Assembly: GCF_024508315.1 (NCBI RefSeq)
Contig: NZ_CP101987.1
Span: forward strand, 310,001 to 374,000
Length of the DNA: 64,000 nt
Direction of reading: 5' to 3'
DNA from: Cellulomonas xiejunii
GTDB lineage: Bacteria > Actinomycetota > Actinomycetes > Actinomycetales > Cellulomonadaceae
Both the position numbers and the translations under genes were made by a program. Below are positions 25,241 through 34,088 of the stretch, one piece after another. Within the stretch, counting starts at the first letter, position 1; each line of letters begins with the position of its first letter. The notes under the pieces are model-generated. The model saw only the letters and a program-made list of their open reading frames with translations. It was not told where the DNA came from and ran no database searches.

Positions 25241-26761
25241 TCACCACTGCGAGCGCGCGTAGTCCTTCAGGAAGCAGCCGTAGAGGTCCTCGCCGGCCTC
25301 GCCGCGCACGATCGGGTCGTACACCCGGGCGGCGCCGTCGACGAGGTCGAGGGGGGCGTGGAAGCCCTCCTCGGCGAGCCGCACCTTGGTGAAGTGGGGG
25401 CGCTCGTCGGTGATCCAGCCGGTGTCGACGGCGGTCATGAGGATGCCGTCGGTGAGCATCTCGGCTGCGCTGGTGCGCGTGAGCATGTTGAGCGCGGCCT
25501 TGCTCATGTTGGTGTGGGGGTGGCCGGGGCCCTTGTAGCCGCGCGCGAAGACGCCCTCCATCGCGGAGACGTTGACGATGTAGGTGCGTCGCGCGGGCGA
25601 CGCCGCGAGGGCCGGGCGCAGGCGGCTGATGAGGATGAACGGCGCCGTCTGGTTGCAGAGCTGGACCTCGAGCAGCTCCATGGGGTCGACCTGCTCGACG
25701 GTCGCGACCCAGCTGTTGGACTCGGCGACGTCGGGGACCAGGCCGCCGGCGTCGATCGACGTGCCGGCGACGAGTCGCTCGAGGCTCGCGGCGTGCGCGG
25801 TCAGGGACTGCGCGACGAGCTCGTCCGCGTCCCGCGCCGCGCGCTCGATCGCCAGCGCGGGGCTCGTCAGCTCGCTGACCGACCCGGCCAGCGCACGCGG
25901 GTGCGCGTCGCTCGTGTGCCCGAACGTCGTGATCATCCGCGCGGCCTCGGCAGGCAGCGGCGCCGACTCGGCGTCGGCGATGCGCGAGTACGCCCCGGGC
26001 AGCCGGCGCACGGTCTGCGCGGCGTTGTTGATGAGGACGTCGAGCGGACCCTGCGCGGCGACGTGGTCCGCGAGCGACACCACCTGCGCGGGGTCGCGCA
26101 GGTCGATGCCGACGACGTGCAGCCGGTCCAGCCAGTCGGCGGAGTCCTCCATCGCGCTGAACCGTCGGACGGCGTCGCGCGGGAACCGCGTCGTGATCGT
26201 CAGGTCGGCGCCGTCGCGCAGCAGCCGCAGCGAGATGTACATGCCGATCTTCGCGCGGCCGCCCGTGAGCAGCGCGCGACGGCCGGTGAGGTCCGTGCGC
26301 GCGTCGCGCTTGGCGTGGTGCAGGGCCGCGCACTGCGGGCAGAGCTGGTGGTAGAACGCGTCGACGACCGTGTAGTCCTGCTTGCAGACGTAGCAGGGGC
26401 GCGCGCGCAGCAGGGTCCCGGCGATCGCGCCCGTGGCCGACGACGTCAGCGCGATGCCCTGCGTCTCGTCGTCGATCCGCCCGGGGCTGCCCGTCGCGGT
26501 GGCGGCGATGACGGCCGCGTCGGCTTCCGCGAGCATGCGGCGCTTCTCGGTCCGCCGGTGCTTCTTCGCCGCCTTGAACAGCGCGGACGACGCGCGGCGC
26601 GCGGCGGCGTGCTGCGGGTGCTCCTGCGGCAGGACGGCGACCTGGTCCATGACGCGCAGGAAGGTCGCGAAGTCGGCGGGCGTGACGCCGGACTGCTCGG
26701 CCGACGTCGCGTCGGCGGTGTGGTCGGTGGGGGGCACCGGGGTGGTCGTGTGCGCGCTCAT
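25241..26761 (-). CDS. SDR-fold protein with N-terminal zinc-binding region
   Basis: A 506-residue protein, far longer than classical SDRs (about 250). An N-terminal helical region of about 120 residues is followed by two CxxC pairs (CYVCKQDY and LCPQCAALH), probably a zinc ribbon. The Rossmann part starts ALLTGGRAKIGMYISLRLLRDGA and has VLINNAAQTVRR. The active-site segment reads NVSAMEG, then HPHTNMSKAAL: the lysine is kept, but the tyrosine of YxxxK is Thr. This composite family occurs in bacteria and eukaryotes and its activity is unknown to me. ATG 26761 was preferred; an upstream start at 26797 would add 12 residues. Confidence 0.75.
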   Translation of the reverse strand: MSAHTTTPVPPTDHTADATSAEQSGVTPADFATFLRVMDQVAVLPQEHPQHAAARRASSALFKAAKKHRRTEKRRMLAEADAAVIAATATGSPGRIDDETQGIALTSSATGAIAGTLLRARPCYVCKQDYTVVDAFYHQLCPQCAALHHAKRDARTDLTGRRALLTGGRAKIGMYISLRLLRDGADLTITTRFPRDAVRRFSAMEDSADWLDRLHVVGIDLRDPAQVVSLADHVAAQGPLDVLINNAAQTVRRLPGAYSRIADAESAPLPAEAARMITTFGHTSDAHPRALAGSVSELTSPALAIERAARDADELVAQSLTAHAASLERLVAGTSIDAGGLVPDVAESNSWVATVEQVDPMELLEVQLCNQTAPFILISRLRPALAASPARRTYIVNVSAMEGVFARGYKGPGHPHTNMSKAALNMLTRTSAAEMLTDGILMTAVDTGWITDERPHFTKVRLAEEGFHAPLDLVDGAARVYDPIVRGEAGEDLYGCFLKDYARSQW

Positions 26762-26866
26762 GCGCCGTCCGTCCTGCATGGGGGAGAAGGGCGGCACGGT
26801 GTCGCCGCCCGGGACGAGGGTACGCGGGCTGCCTGCGACCGCGTGGTCGGCGACCGATGACTTCCG

Positions 26867-26893
26867 GCGTCGGGGCCGGTCGGACCCCGACGC
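26867..26893 (-). terminator. Hairpin terminator after the ABC-2 operon
   Basis: GCGTCGGGG (26867-26875) and CCCCGACGC (26885-26893) form a 9-bp stem with a nine-base loop between the stop of the permease gene and the start of the SDR-fold gene. Confidence 0.65.
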
Positions 26894-26934
26894 GGTCGTC
26901 TGCGTCGGCGTCGTACGCCTGAGCGCGCGGGGCG

Positions 26935-27702
26935 TCAGCCGATCCGGCGCCGGTAGACGGCGACGGCCGCCACGTACGCGACGACGAGGACCCCGACGAG
27001 CCAGGCCAGCGCCACCCAGATGTCGTCACCCACGGGCTGCTGGGCGAACAGCGCGCGGATCGTCTCGATCACCGCGGTGACGGGCTGGTGCTCGGCGAAC
27101 CACGCGACCGGGCCCGGCATGGTGCCGGTGGGGACGAAGGCCGAGCTGAGGAACGGCAGGAAGATCAGGACGTAGCCGATCGCGCCGGCGCCGTCGACGG
27201 ACGTGGCCGACACCCCGGCGATCACCGCGATCCAGGTGAGTGCGAGCGTGAACAGCACGACCATGCCGAGCACCGCGAGCCACGCGGCGGCGGACGCGCC
27301 CGTGCGGAAGCCCAGCAGCAGGGCCACCGCCACGACGATCGCGACCCCGGCGACGTTGGCCACGACCGACGTCAGCACGTGCGCCCACAGCACGCTGGGC
27401 CGGGCGATCGGCATCGACCGGAACCGCTCGACGATGCCGCTGCTGATGTCGAGGAACAGCCGGTAGGAGGTGTAGGCCACGCCCGACGCCACGGTGATGA
27501 GCAGGATGCCCGGCAGCACGTACTCGAGGTACGGCCCCTGCGTCCCGGTGTCGATGGCCCCGCCGAAGACGTACGTGAACATCAGCATGAGGGCGATGGG
27601 GGTGACCGCGCTGGTGATGATCGTGTCGGGGCTGCGCAGGACGTGCCGCAGCGAGCGGCCGGTGAGGGCGGCGGTGTCCGAGACGAGGTGGGTGGCGCTC
27701 AT
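26935..27702 (-). CDS. ABC-2 type transporter permease
   Basis: A 255-residue ABC-2 permease with six helices (first core TIITSAVTPIALMLMFTYVFGGAID; ABC-2 loop SGIVERFRSMPIARPSVLWAHVLTSV; later GPVAWFAEHQPVTAVIETIRAL). This is the DrrB/NodJ-like exporter type. It pairs with the ATPase upstream; ATG overlaps the ATPase stop (ATGA). Likely a drug or lipid efflux pump under PadR control. Confidence 0.9.
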   Translation of the reverse strand: MSATHLVSDTAALTGRSLRHVLRSPDTIITSAVTPIALMLMFTYVFGGAIDTGTQGPYLEYVLPGILLITVASGVAYTSYRLFLDISSGIVERFRSMPIARPSVLWAHVLTSVVANVAGVAIVVAVALLLGFRTGASAAAWLAVLGMVVLFTLALTWIAVIAGVSATSVDGAGAIGYVLIFLPFLSSAFVPTGTMPGPVAWFAEHQPVTAVIETIRALFAQQPVGDDIWVALAWLVGVLVVAYVAAVAVYRRRIG

Positions 27703-28514
27703 GACGGGTCCTCCGGGGCCGGGGTGGCGGGCGTCGGGTCGCCCGTCGCTGCGGTGGCGACGGGCCGGGCGCCGACGAGCGCGAGGAACACGTCCTCCAG
27801 GGACGGCTGCTTCTCGACGTACTCGACGGTGGCGGGCGGCAGGAGCCGGCGGAGCTCGGCGAGGGTGCCGTCCTGGACGACGACGCCCTCGTGCAGGATC
27901 GCGATGCGGTCGGCGAGGTGCTCGGCCTCGTCCAGGTGCTGGGTCGTCAGCAGGACGGCCGTGCCGCCGGCGGCGAGCTCCGCGATCGTGGCCCACACCT
28001 CCAGGCGTGCCTGGGGGTCGAGGCCTGTGGTCGGCTCGTCGAGGAGGATCACCGGCGGGTCGCCGATGAGGCTCATCGCGATGTCGAGGCGCCGGCGCAT
28101 GCCGCCGGAGTACGTGCCGGCCCGTCGGCCGCCCGCGTCGGTGAGCCCGAACCGCGCGAGGAGCGCGTCGGCGACGGCACCGGGGGCGTCCAGGTGGCGC
28201 AGCCGCGCGACGAGCGTGAGGTTCTCGCGGCCCGTGAGGACGTCGTCGACGGCCGCGGACTGGCCGGTCAGGCTGATCGCGGCGCGCACCTGCGCGGCGT
28301 CGGCGACGACGTCGAACCCGGCGACGGTCGCCGTGCCGGCGTCGGGCCGCAGCAGCGTCGACAGGATGCGCACGAGCGTCGTCTTGCCCGCGCCGTTGGA
28401 CCCGAGCAGCGCGACGACGCTGCCGGGCGCGACCTCCAGGTCGACGCCGCGCAGCACGTGGACGTCGCCGAAGGACTTCTCGACGCCTCGCACCCGGACG
28501 CCCGCGGTGCTCAC
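27699..28514 (-). CDS. ABC-2 exporter ATPase (DrrA-like)
   Basis: A 271-residue ATPase. Walker A GSNGAGKT, Q-loop LTGQSAAVDD, signature YSGGMRRRLDIA, Walker B VILLDEP, switch His in LLTTQHLDEAEHLAD. The C-terminal regulatory segment (LPPATVEYVEKQPSLEDVFLALVG) is typical of daunorubicin-resistance-type ATPases. GTG 28514 overlaps the DUF1048 stop by four bases. Third gene of the PadR operon. Confidence 0.9.
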   Translation of the reverse strand: MSTAGVRVRGVEKSFGDVHVLRGVDLEVAPGSVVALLGSNGAGKTTLVRILSTLLRPDAGTATVAGFDVVADAAQVRAAISLTGQSAAVDDVLTGRENLTLVARLRHLDAPGAVADALLARFGLTDAGGRRAGTYSGGMRRRLDIAMSLIGDPPVILLDEPTTGLDPQARLEVWATIAELAAGGTAVLLTTQHLDEAEHLADRIAILHEGVVVQDGTLAELRRLLPPATVEYVEKQPSLEDVFLALVGARPVATAATGDPTPATPAPEDPS

Positions 28515-28879
28515 GGCAGCTCCCGACGCTCGGCCTCGTCCATGCTCCGCACGAGGCGCGCGCGGGCCTTGTCGATCCAGCGCTCGCCGGAGTAGGCCTC
28601 CGCGAAGCTCTCGGCGAACTCCACGGGGTCGTCCCCGACGATCGCCCGCACGGGCCGCTCGTCGGCCGCGGCGCCGTCCCACAGGTCCACGAGGTCGCCG
28701 ACCATCTGCACCAGGGCGTCCCCGTCGGTGAGGCCCGACGTGGCCATGAGGTAGCGGTGCATGCCCGTCGCGGCCGTGCGGTACGGCTCGGGCAGGCCGT
28801 GCAGGCGGGCGACGTCCCGCCGGTACTGCTTCTTCTGCTCCCACGGCCCGGTGAGGGCCTCGATCCACCTGGCGGCCAT
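28511..28879 (-). CDS. DUF1048 family protein
   Basis: A 122-residue helical protein of the DUF1048 family (WIEALTGPWEQKKQYRRDVARLHGLPEPYRTAATGMHRYLM; then DLVDLWDGAAADERPVRAIVGDDPVEFAESFAEAY). DUF1048 genes frequently sit between a PadR regulator and an ABC-2 exporter, as here. One base separates it from the PadR gene and it overlaps the ATPase start. Its role in the system is unknown. Confidence 0.8.
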   Translation of the reverse strand: MAARWIEALTGPWEQKKQYRRDVARLHGLPEPYRTAATGMHRYLMATSGLTDGDALVQMVGDLVDLWDGAAADERPVRAIVGDDPVEFAESFAEAYSGERWIDKARARLVRSMDEAERRELP

Positions 28880-28880
28880 G

Positions 28881-29231
28881 TCAGCCCTCCGTGTCCGTGT
28901 GCTCGGTACGTGCGGTGCGGAGCCGGTCGATGCGCCCGGCGAGGAAGGTCCACGTCCGCCAGAACTCGGCGAGCTGTGCGCGTCCCTCGGGGTTGAGGGA
29001 GTAGACCTTGCGCGGCGGCCCCTTCTCGGACGGGACCTTCTCGACCTCGACGAACCCGCGCTGCTCGATGCGGACGAGCAGCGCGTAGACGGTGCCCTCG
29101 GCGATGTCGGTGAAGCCCTGGTCCCGCAGGTGCGTGGTGATCTCGTACCCGTAGGCGGGTCGCGCCTCGAGGATCGTCAGGACGATGCCCTCGAGCGTGC
29201 CCTTGAGCATCTCGGTCATCTGGCTGGCCAC
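28881..29231 (-). CDS. PadR family transcriptional regulator
   Basis: A 116-residue winged-helix repressor: MLKGTLEGIVLTILEARPAYGYEITTHLRDQGFTDIAEGTVYALLVRIEQRGFVEVEK is the canonical PadR DNA-binding domain, and a short C-terminal dimerisation helix follows. PadR proteins repress neighbouring exporter genes until a drug or phenolic binds. It is first in a four-gene operon (PadR, DUF1048, ATPase, permease). The GTG start at 29231 and an ATG at 29219 are both possible. Three 23-bp operator-like repeats begin 24 bases upstream. Confidence 0.9.
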   Translation of the reverse strand: MASQMTEMLKGTLEGIVLTILEARPAYGYEITTHLRDQGFTDIAEGTVYALLVRIEQRGFVEVEKVPSEKGPPRKVYSLNPEGRAQLAEFWRTWTFLAGRIDRLRTARTEHTDTEG

Positions 29232-29254
29232 GTGGCGTCCCTGCTACTCGGTGT

Positions 29255-29323
29255 CACTTGGTACTGGAACACAGTAACGCTAGGTACCGGTGCTTGGCAA
29301 CACTAGGTACCGGGTGCTCCGGC
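29255..29323 (-). promoter_or_regulatory. Three 23-bp phased operator-like repeats before padR
   Basis: GGTAC(T/C)GG occurs at 29260-29267, 29283-29290 and 29306-29313, each exactly 23 bases apart. Each is preceded by C(A/G)CT(T/A), and the first two units both end in AA. The spacing places all three on nearly the same DNA face (about two helical turns). They lie between padR and the divergent GNAT gene and probably bind PadR; the central GGTACC is palindromic. Confidence 0.75.
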
Positions 29324-29383
29324 GTCGATACGTCATGCGCCGGGGGGACAATGGGGTCGAGAGTGCTCACCGGGGGAGGTGCC

Positions 29384-29995
29384 GTGGACGTCCACGTGGC
29401 GGGTGCACGCCCGCAGGACGTGCCGAAGGCCGCTCGCGTCCTCGCGGACGCGTTGCGCGACGACGCCGTGACGCGCGCGATGCTGCCGGGCGACGACGAC
29501 CGGGTTGCGCGTCTGAGCCGCGTCTACGCCGCCGTGGCCCGCATGACGCTGGCGAGCGGGGGTGTCGTCGACCTCGCGCGCGCCGGCGCCGCGGGACCGG
29601 TGGTCGGGGTCGCCGTCTGGGAGCCGCCGGACCTCGCGCTGGGCAGGTGGGCGCAGGTCCGCGAGGTGCCGACGCTCGTCGGGGCCGTCGGCCTGCGGCA
29701 CCTCCCGGCCGCCGTGCGCGCCCTGCGCGCCTTCGCCGCCCAGCGTCCGCGGTACCCGCACTGGTTCCTCGCCTACGTCGGTGCCGCACCCGCCGCGCGC
29801 GGGCAGGGGGTCGGTTCGACGCTGCTCGCGCACCGCCTCGCGGTCGTCGAGGGCACCGGGATGCCCGTGTACCTCGAGGCCACCACCGACGCCAGCCGCC
29901 GGCTGTACGAGCGGTTCGGGTTCCGCACGACCGGGACGATCGAGCTCGGCGGCGCCACCGCGACGACGATGGTGCGACCCGCCGGCGGGAGCTGA
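29384..29995 (+). CDS. GNAT family N-acetyltransferase
   Basis: A 203-residue GNAT with the acetyl-CoA loop VGAAPAARGQGVGSTLLAHRL and the end segment VYLEATTDASRRLYERFGFRTTGTIEL. A middle region rich in Arg and Pro (LGRWAQVREVPTLVGAVGLRHLPAAVRALRAF) is typical of actinobacterial GNATs that act on small molecules. GTG 29384 follows GGGGGAGG; ATG 29351 is an alternative adding 11 residues. It shares the intergenic region with padR and could be co-regulated. Confidence 0.8.
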   Translation: MDVHVAGARPQDVPKAARVLADALRDDAVTRAMLPGDDDRVARLSRVYAAVARMTLASGGVVDLARAGAAGPVVGVAVWEPPDLALGRWAQVREVPTLVGAVGLRHLPAAVRALRAFAAQRPRYPHWFLAYVGAAPAARGQGVGSTLLAHRLAVVEGTGMPVYLEATTDASRRLYERFGFRTTGTIELGGATATTMVRPAGGS

Positions 29996-30014
29996 CCGCA
30001 GCGGCGGACCGCCG

Positions 30015-30596
30015 TCAGTGCAGGGTGGGCCGGTAGGTGAGCTCCTGCGTGCGGCCGTCGAGCACACGGCTGTCCAGGAGCTCCAGGTCGAAGTCGCCCG
30101 CACCGCCGAACACCGGCGTCGTGCCCGTGCGACCGGTGATCACCGGGAAGATCGTCACCTGCACGCGATCGACCAGGCCCGCCGCCAGCAGCGCCCAGTT
30201 GAGGGACAGGCTGCCGTGCGAGCGCAGCGGCACGTCGGACTCCGCCTTCAGGCGGGTGACCACGTCGACGGCGTCGCCGTGCGCGATCGTCACGTCGGGC
30301 CAGTCGACCGGGTGGGTGAGCGTCGACGACACGACGGTCGCCGGCAGCCGACGCATCACCTCGACCCACGTGTCACGCACCTCGGAGTCCTCGGTGCTCC
30401 CGGCCCGCATCGCGACGAACTCCCGCAGGGTCGTGGCGCCGAACACCATGCGCTGGTCACCGCTGTACAGCTCGTGCCTCCGCTGCAGCAGCTGAGGTCC
30501 CTGCTTGCCCCAGTAGCCGCCCCAGTCGCCGGGCGGGCCGTAGGAGCCGTACCCGTCGAGGCTGGCGAAGACGTCGAAGGTGTAGGTCGCGGTCAT
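30015..30596 (-). CDS. Dihydrofolate reductase/RibD C-terminal-like protein
   Basis: A 193-residue protein of the dihydrofolate-reductase family (RibD_C). It begins MTATYTFDVFASLDGYGS and contains GDQRMVFGATTLREF, then SHGSLSLNWALLAAGLVDRVQVTIFPVITG, a family signature. These proteins bind NADPH and reduce an unknown substrate. The upstream in-frame codons before ATG 30596 have no family match. GAGAGG precedes the ATG. Confidence 0.85.
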   Translation of the reverse strand: MTATYTFDVFASLDGYGSYGPPGDWGGYWGKQGPQLLQRRHELYSGDQRMVFGATTLREFVAMRAGSTEDSEVRDTWVEVMRRLPATVVSSTLTHPVDWPDVTIAHGDAVDVVTRLKAESDVPLRSHGSLSLNWALLAAGLVDRVQVTIFPVITGRTGTTPVFGGAGDFDLELLDSRVLDGRTQELTYRPTLH

Positions 30597-30786
30597 GTGG
30601 TGCCTCTCGGTTGCCGTCGACGCGTACCGACCGTCCGCACGGACGGTACTCATCGGGTGACGGCGACCCGCGGCGCACGCTTGCCGCGGCTCATGTGCGG
30701 GACGTGCGCACGTGAGAGCGTCTCGCGATCCCGCTCCGCCCGGAAAACGGGTGCTCAGGGCCACCCGCCCGCCTACCGTCGGGACG

Positions 30787-31659
30787 GTGCACGACGACGA
30801 GGTGGCCATCACCACCGAGCAGGTGCGCGCCCTTGTCGCGGACCAGCACCCGCGCTGGCGCGACCTGCCGGTCCAGGCGCTGCCGCACCGCGGCACCGAT
30901 CACGCGCTGTTCCGCCTCGGCGAGGACCTGGCCGTGCGGTTGCCGCGGATCTCCGGCGCGCGTGGCGCCGTCGACCGGGAGCGTGCCGCGACGGAGCGGC
31001 TGGCCACGCTGGTCGGCGTCGAGGCGCCGGTGCCGGTGGCGTCCGGGGAGCCGGGACACGGGTTCCCGTGGCGGTGGTCGGTCGTCCGGTGGGTCGCCGG
31101 CACCACGGCGACGCAGCCGACGCCTGCGCTCGCCGGCGACCTCGCGCGTGTCGTGCGCCGTCTGCGGGCCGTGGACCTGCCGGGCCCGGTCAACGATCGA
31201 CGCGCCCACCCGCTGGCCGACCTCACCCGCCTCGTCGCCGCCGACGCGGACGCCGTCCGCGACGAGGTGCCCGTCGGCCTCGTCATGCGCGCATGGGAGG
31301 AGTCGTGCGCCGCCGACCCGTGGGACGGGGTCGGGGTGTGGCTGCACGGGGACCTCGCACCCGGCAACGTCGTGGTGCGCGACGGCCGGCTCGTCGGCCT
31401 GATCGACTGGGGCGGGACCGGCCTCGGCGACCCGGCGGGGGACCTGAGCCCGGCGTGGAACTTCCTCGACGCGCCGTCGCGGGAGGTGTTCCGTCGAGCG
31501 CTCGGTGAGGACGACGCGACGTGGCTGCGCGGACGGGGCTGGGCCCTGCGCCAGGCGCTCCTTCAGCTGCCCTACTACCGGACCCGGTACGTGCCGCTGG
31601 CGGAGCACGCGCGGGGCACGATCCGCGCGGTGCTGCAGGACGCCGGGCTCACGGCCTGA
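30787..31659 (+). CDS. Aminoglycoside phosphotransferase family protein
   Basis: A 290-residue APH-fold kinase. Brenner-type catalytic loop VWLHGDLAPGNVVV, followed by the DFG-like metal motif GLIDWGGTGLGDPAGDLSPAWNFL. Substrate-binding lobe includes RYVPLAEHARGTIRAVL. Members phosphorylate aminoglycosides, macrolides or sugars, and most chromosomal copies in soil actinobacteria are of unknown substrate, so resistance should not be assumed. GTG 30787 was chosen. Confidence 0.85.
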   Translation: MHDDEVAITTEQVRALVADQHPRWRDLPVQALPHRGTDHALFRLGEDLAVRLPRISGARGAVDRERAATERLATLVGVEAPVPVASGEPGHGFPWRWSVVRWVAGTTATQPTPALAGDLARVVRRLRAVDLPGPVNDRRAHPLADLTRLVAADADAVRDEVPVGLVMRAWEESCAADPWDGVGVWLHGDLAPGNVVVRDGRLVGLIDWGGTGLGDPAGDLSPAWNFLDAPSREVFRRALGEDDATWLRGRGWALRQALLQLPYYRTRYVPLAEHARGTIRAVLQDAGLTA

Positions 31660-31821
31660 GGTGCGCGGTGGTCGGCTTCGGAGGGGGGCGTCGCGAGGAT
31701 CGTGTGGATGACGGCGGGTGCACCCGCCGTGGAGCAGGCCGAGCAGATCCGCACGCTGGGCCCCAGGCTGGAGGTGTGTAAGGGCGGGAGGGGCCCGCCC
31801 GAGCCGAGAGGACGGACCGCC

Positions 31822-32220
31822 ATGCTCCGAGGACTCGCCACCGTGAACGTCTACGCCGCCGACCACGCCGCCGCGACCCGCTGGTACGCCGAGCTGCTCG
31901 GCATCGAGCCGTACTTCCAGCGGCCTGGGTACAACGAGTTCCGCATCGGTGACTACGAGCACGAGCTCGGGATCATCGACCGCCGGTACGCGCCCGAGGG
32001 GGAGCCCGACGTCCCCGGAGGTGCGGTCGTCAACTGGCACGTCGACGACCTGCCGGGCGCGGTCGATCGGCTGCTGGGGCTCGGCGCGACCCTGCGCGAG
32101 CCGATCACCCAGCGGGGGGAGGGGTTCGTGACGGCGTCGGTCGTCGACCCGTTCGGCAACGTGCTGGGCGTCATGACCAACCCGCACTACCTGGAGATCC
32201 TCGAGCGTGACAGGAGCTGA
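31822..32220 (+). CDS. VOC superfamily (glyoxalase-like) protein
   Basis: A 132-residue two-repeat vicinal oxygen chelate protein. It begins MLRGLATVNVYAADHAAATRWYAELLGIEPYFQRP; the second repeat reads VVNWHVDDLPGAVDRLLGLGA, ending DPFGNVLGVMTNPHY. The likely metal ligands are His and Glu residues in the beta strands. Substrates range from glyoxal adducts to antibiotics; none is evident. GAGAGGACG precedes the ATG. Confidence 0.85.
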   Translation: MLRGLATVNVYAADHAAATRWYAELLGIEPYFQRPGYNEFRIGDYEHELGIIDRRYAPEGEPDVPGGAVVNWHVDDLPGAVDRLLGLGATLREPITQRGEGFVTASVVDPFGNVLGVMTNPHYLEILERDRS

Positions 32221-32261
32221 CGGACGTCCACGTGGCGGACGAGCACCCAGACCCAGGGCGG

Positions 32262-32981
32262 TCATGGTCGCGGGCCACGGGGCGCGGGGTCCGTCGGCGG
32301 TGGCCCGCCCGCCGGGGTGACGAGCGGCGCGAGCACCGCCAGGGCGGACGCCGCCGCCAGGTGCCACACGGCGTGCCCCTGCAGGACCGACGACGGGTCG
32401 CACAGCGGCCCGCCCGTGCGGGACAGCGAGCCGACCAGCGCGCCGGCGCCCAGCAGCCCCAGCACGACGGCGACCCGCGCCCGGACGGCGGGCCCGCGGT
32501 ACGCCCGCAGCACGAGCAGCACCCCGGCGACCACCGCGACACCGACCTGCGCGAGGTCACCGGCCCGCGGCCACGCGATCACGACGACCATGAGGACGGC
32601 CGTCGGCAGGGCCCACCACCACCATCGGCGCGCGGTGCGCCGGCGTGCCGCCACGGCGTCCGCCGCCAGGAAGCACAGCACCCCCACGAGCGGCAGGTCG
32701 TGGGCGGGGTCGGACCAGGCCGGGTCGGGTCCGTGCTGCACGACCGACCCGACGCCGACACCCGCCACCAGCGCCACGTACGCCACCGGCACGGGCAGTC
32801 CGGCACGTCGCCGGAGCACCACGACGACCACCGCGGCCACCACGAACGCCAGTGACGTGACGGCAGACACCGGCTCGACGAGCGGACCCGCGGCGGACCA
32901 CTCGCAGCCCGGTCCCGCCCCGACGTCGTCCACCACACCATCCCAGCCGTGGTCGACGCCGCTGTCACTCCGGACCACCAC
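32262..32981 (-). CDS. Ceramidase-like (CREST superfamily) membrane protein
   Basis: A 239-residue protein with about seven transmembrane helices. The pattern CEW...GPLVEPVSAVTSLAFVVAA at the start, SVVQHGPDPAWSDPAHDLPLVGVLCFLAAD in the middle and QGHAVWHLAAA near the end parallels the conserved Ser/Asp/His motifs of alkaline ceramidases and related CREST hydrolases that coordinate zinc. Substrate here is unknown. Start codons GTG 32981 and nearby GTGs are equally possible. Confidence 0.65.
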   Translation of the reverse strand: MVVRSDSGVDHGWDGVVDDVGAGPGCEWSAAGPLVEPVSAVTSLAFVVAAVVVVVLRRRAGLPVPVAYVALVAGVGVGSVVQHGPDPAWSDPAHDLPLVGVLCFLAADAVAARRRTARRWWWWALPTAVLMVVVIAWPRAGDLAQVGVAVVAGVLLVLRAYRGPAVRARVAVVLGLLGAGALVGSLSRTGGPLCDPSSVLQGHAVWHLAAASALAVLAPLVTPAGGPPPTDPAPRGPRP

Positions 32982-33079
32982 TCCTCGGCTGCCGGGCCGT
33001 CATCCCCGATGAGTTCCGGCGACACGGCCGGTCGAACCGGGTGATCGCACACAGACGTCCGGACGACCGGGAGGACCCG

Positions 33080-33955
33080 ATGACCGACACCGCGACCCAC
33101 CGCACGCTGGACGTGCCCGGCGCGACCATCGCGTACGACGTGCGCGGCCCGCTGCCGACGACGGACGGGCAGCCGCCGCTCGTGCTCATCGGCCAGCCCA
33201 TGGACGCGACGGGCTTCGGGACCCTCGCGTCGCACTTCGGTGACCGCACGGTGGTCACGTACGACCCGCGCGGGCTGGGCCGCAGCACGCGCGACGACGG
33301 TCAGACGGTGCACGACCCGCGCGTGCAGGCCGACGACCTGCACGCGCTCGTCGGCGCGCTCGGCGCCGGGCCGGTCGACCTGTTCGGCAGCAGCGGTGGT
33401 GCGGTCACGGCCCTCGCGTGGGTCGCGGCGTTCCCGCAGGACGTCCGGACGCTCGTCGCGCACGAGCCGCCGCTGATCGGCGTGCTGGACGACGCCGACG
33501 AGGCACGTGCCGCGTTCGCCCGGGTCGACGCGGCCTACCAGGCGCACGGGTGGGGCGCCGGGATGGCCGCGTTCATCGCGCTGACCTCGTGGCAGGGACC
33601 GTTCCCCGCGGGCTTCCTCACCGAGCTGCCCGACCCGGCGCAGTTCGGTCTGCCGGCGCAGGACGACGGGTCGCGCGACGACCCGCTGCTGTCGGGCGCC
33701 TCGGGCCCCGTCACCGCGTACGCCCCGGACGTCGCGGCGCTGCGCGCGGCCTCGACGCGCGTCGTCCCCGCCGCCGGGATCGAGAGCGAGGGCATCATCA
33801 CGTGGCGCACGACCCACGCGCTGGCCGACCTGCTGGGCACCCAGGTCGCGGTGTTCCCGAGCAACCACGGCGGGTTCCTCGGCGACGAGTACGGCATGCC
33901 GGGCCAGCCGGAGGCGTTCGCGGCGCGGCTGCGGGAGGTCCTCGCGGCGGGCTGA
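33080..33955 (+). CDS. Alpha/beta-fold hydrolase
   Basis: A 291-residue hydrolase: LVLIGQPMDATGF is the oxyanion strand, VVTYDPRGLGRS follows, and the nucleophile elbow is FGSSGGA with Ser near residue 109. The acid is probably in the VVPAAGIESEG region and the histidine in FPSNHGGFLGD. Family is the large Abhydrolase_1 group with aromatic-degradation and esterase members. GGGAGG precedes the ATG. Substrate unknown. Confidence 0.85.
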   Translation: MTDTATHRTLDVPGATIAYDVRGPLPTTDGQPPLVLIGQPMDATGFGTLASHFGDRTVVTYDPRGLGRSTRDDGQTVHDPRVQADDLHALVGALGAGPVDLFGSSGGAVTALAWVAAFPQDVRTLVAHEPPLIGVLDDADEARAAFARVDAAYQAHGWGAGMAAFIALTSWQGPFPAGFLTELPDPAQFGLPAQDDGSRDDPLLSGASGPVTAYAPDVAALRAASTRVVPAAGIESEGIITWRTTHALADLLGTQVAVFPSNHGGFLGDEYGMPGQPEAFAARLREVLAAG

Positions 33956-34088
33956 CGCCCGACGTGCTGCCCTCAGAGGGCGATCCGTGAGTGCAGGTGC
34001 ATGTCGTGCCACCCGTCCGTGTGCAGGCCGCGCAGATGCTGCCCGGCCCGGCGGTGACACGCCAGGTGCGGACGGGCAGGATGTGGCC

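Noticed and set aside
30787..31659. Aminoglycoside-resistance gene call
   Set aside because: Fold and HGDLAPGN loop show the family only; substrate specificity cannot be read from sequence.
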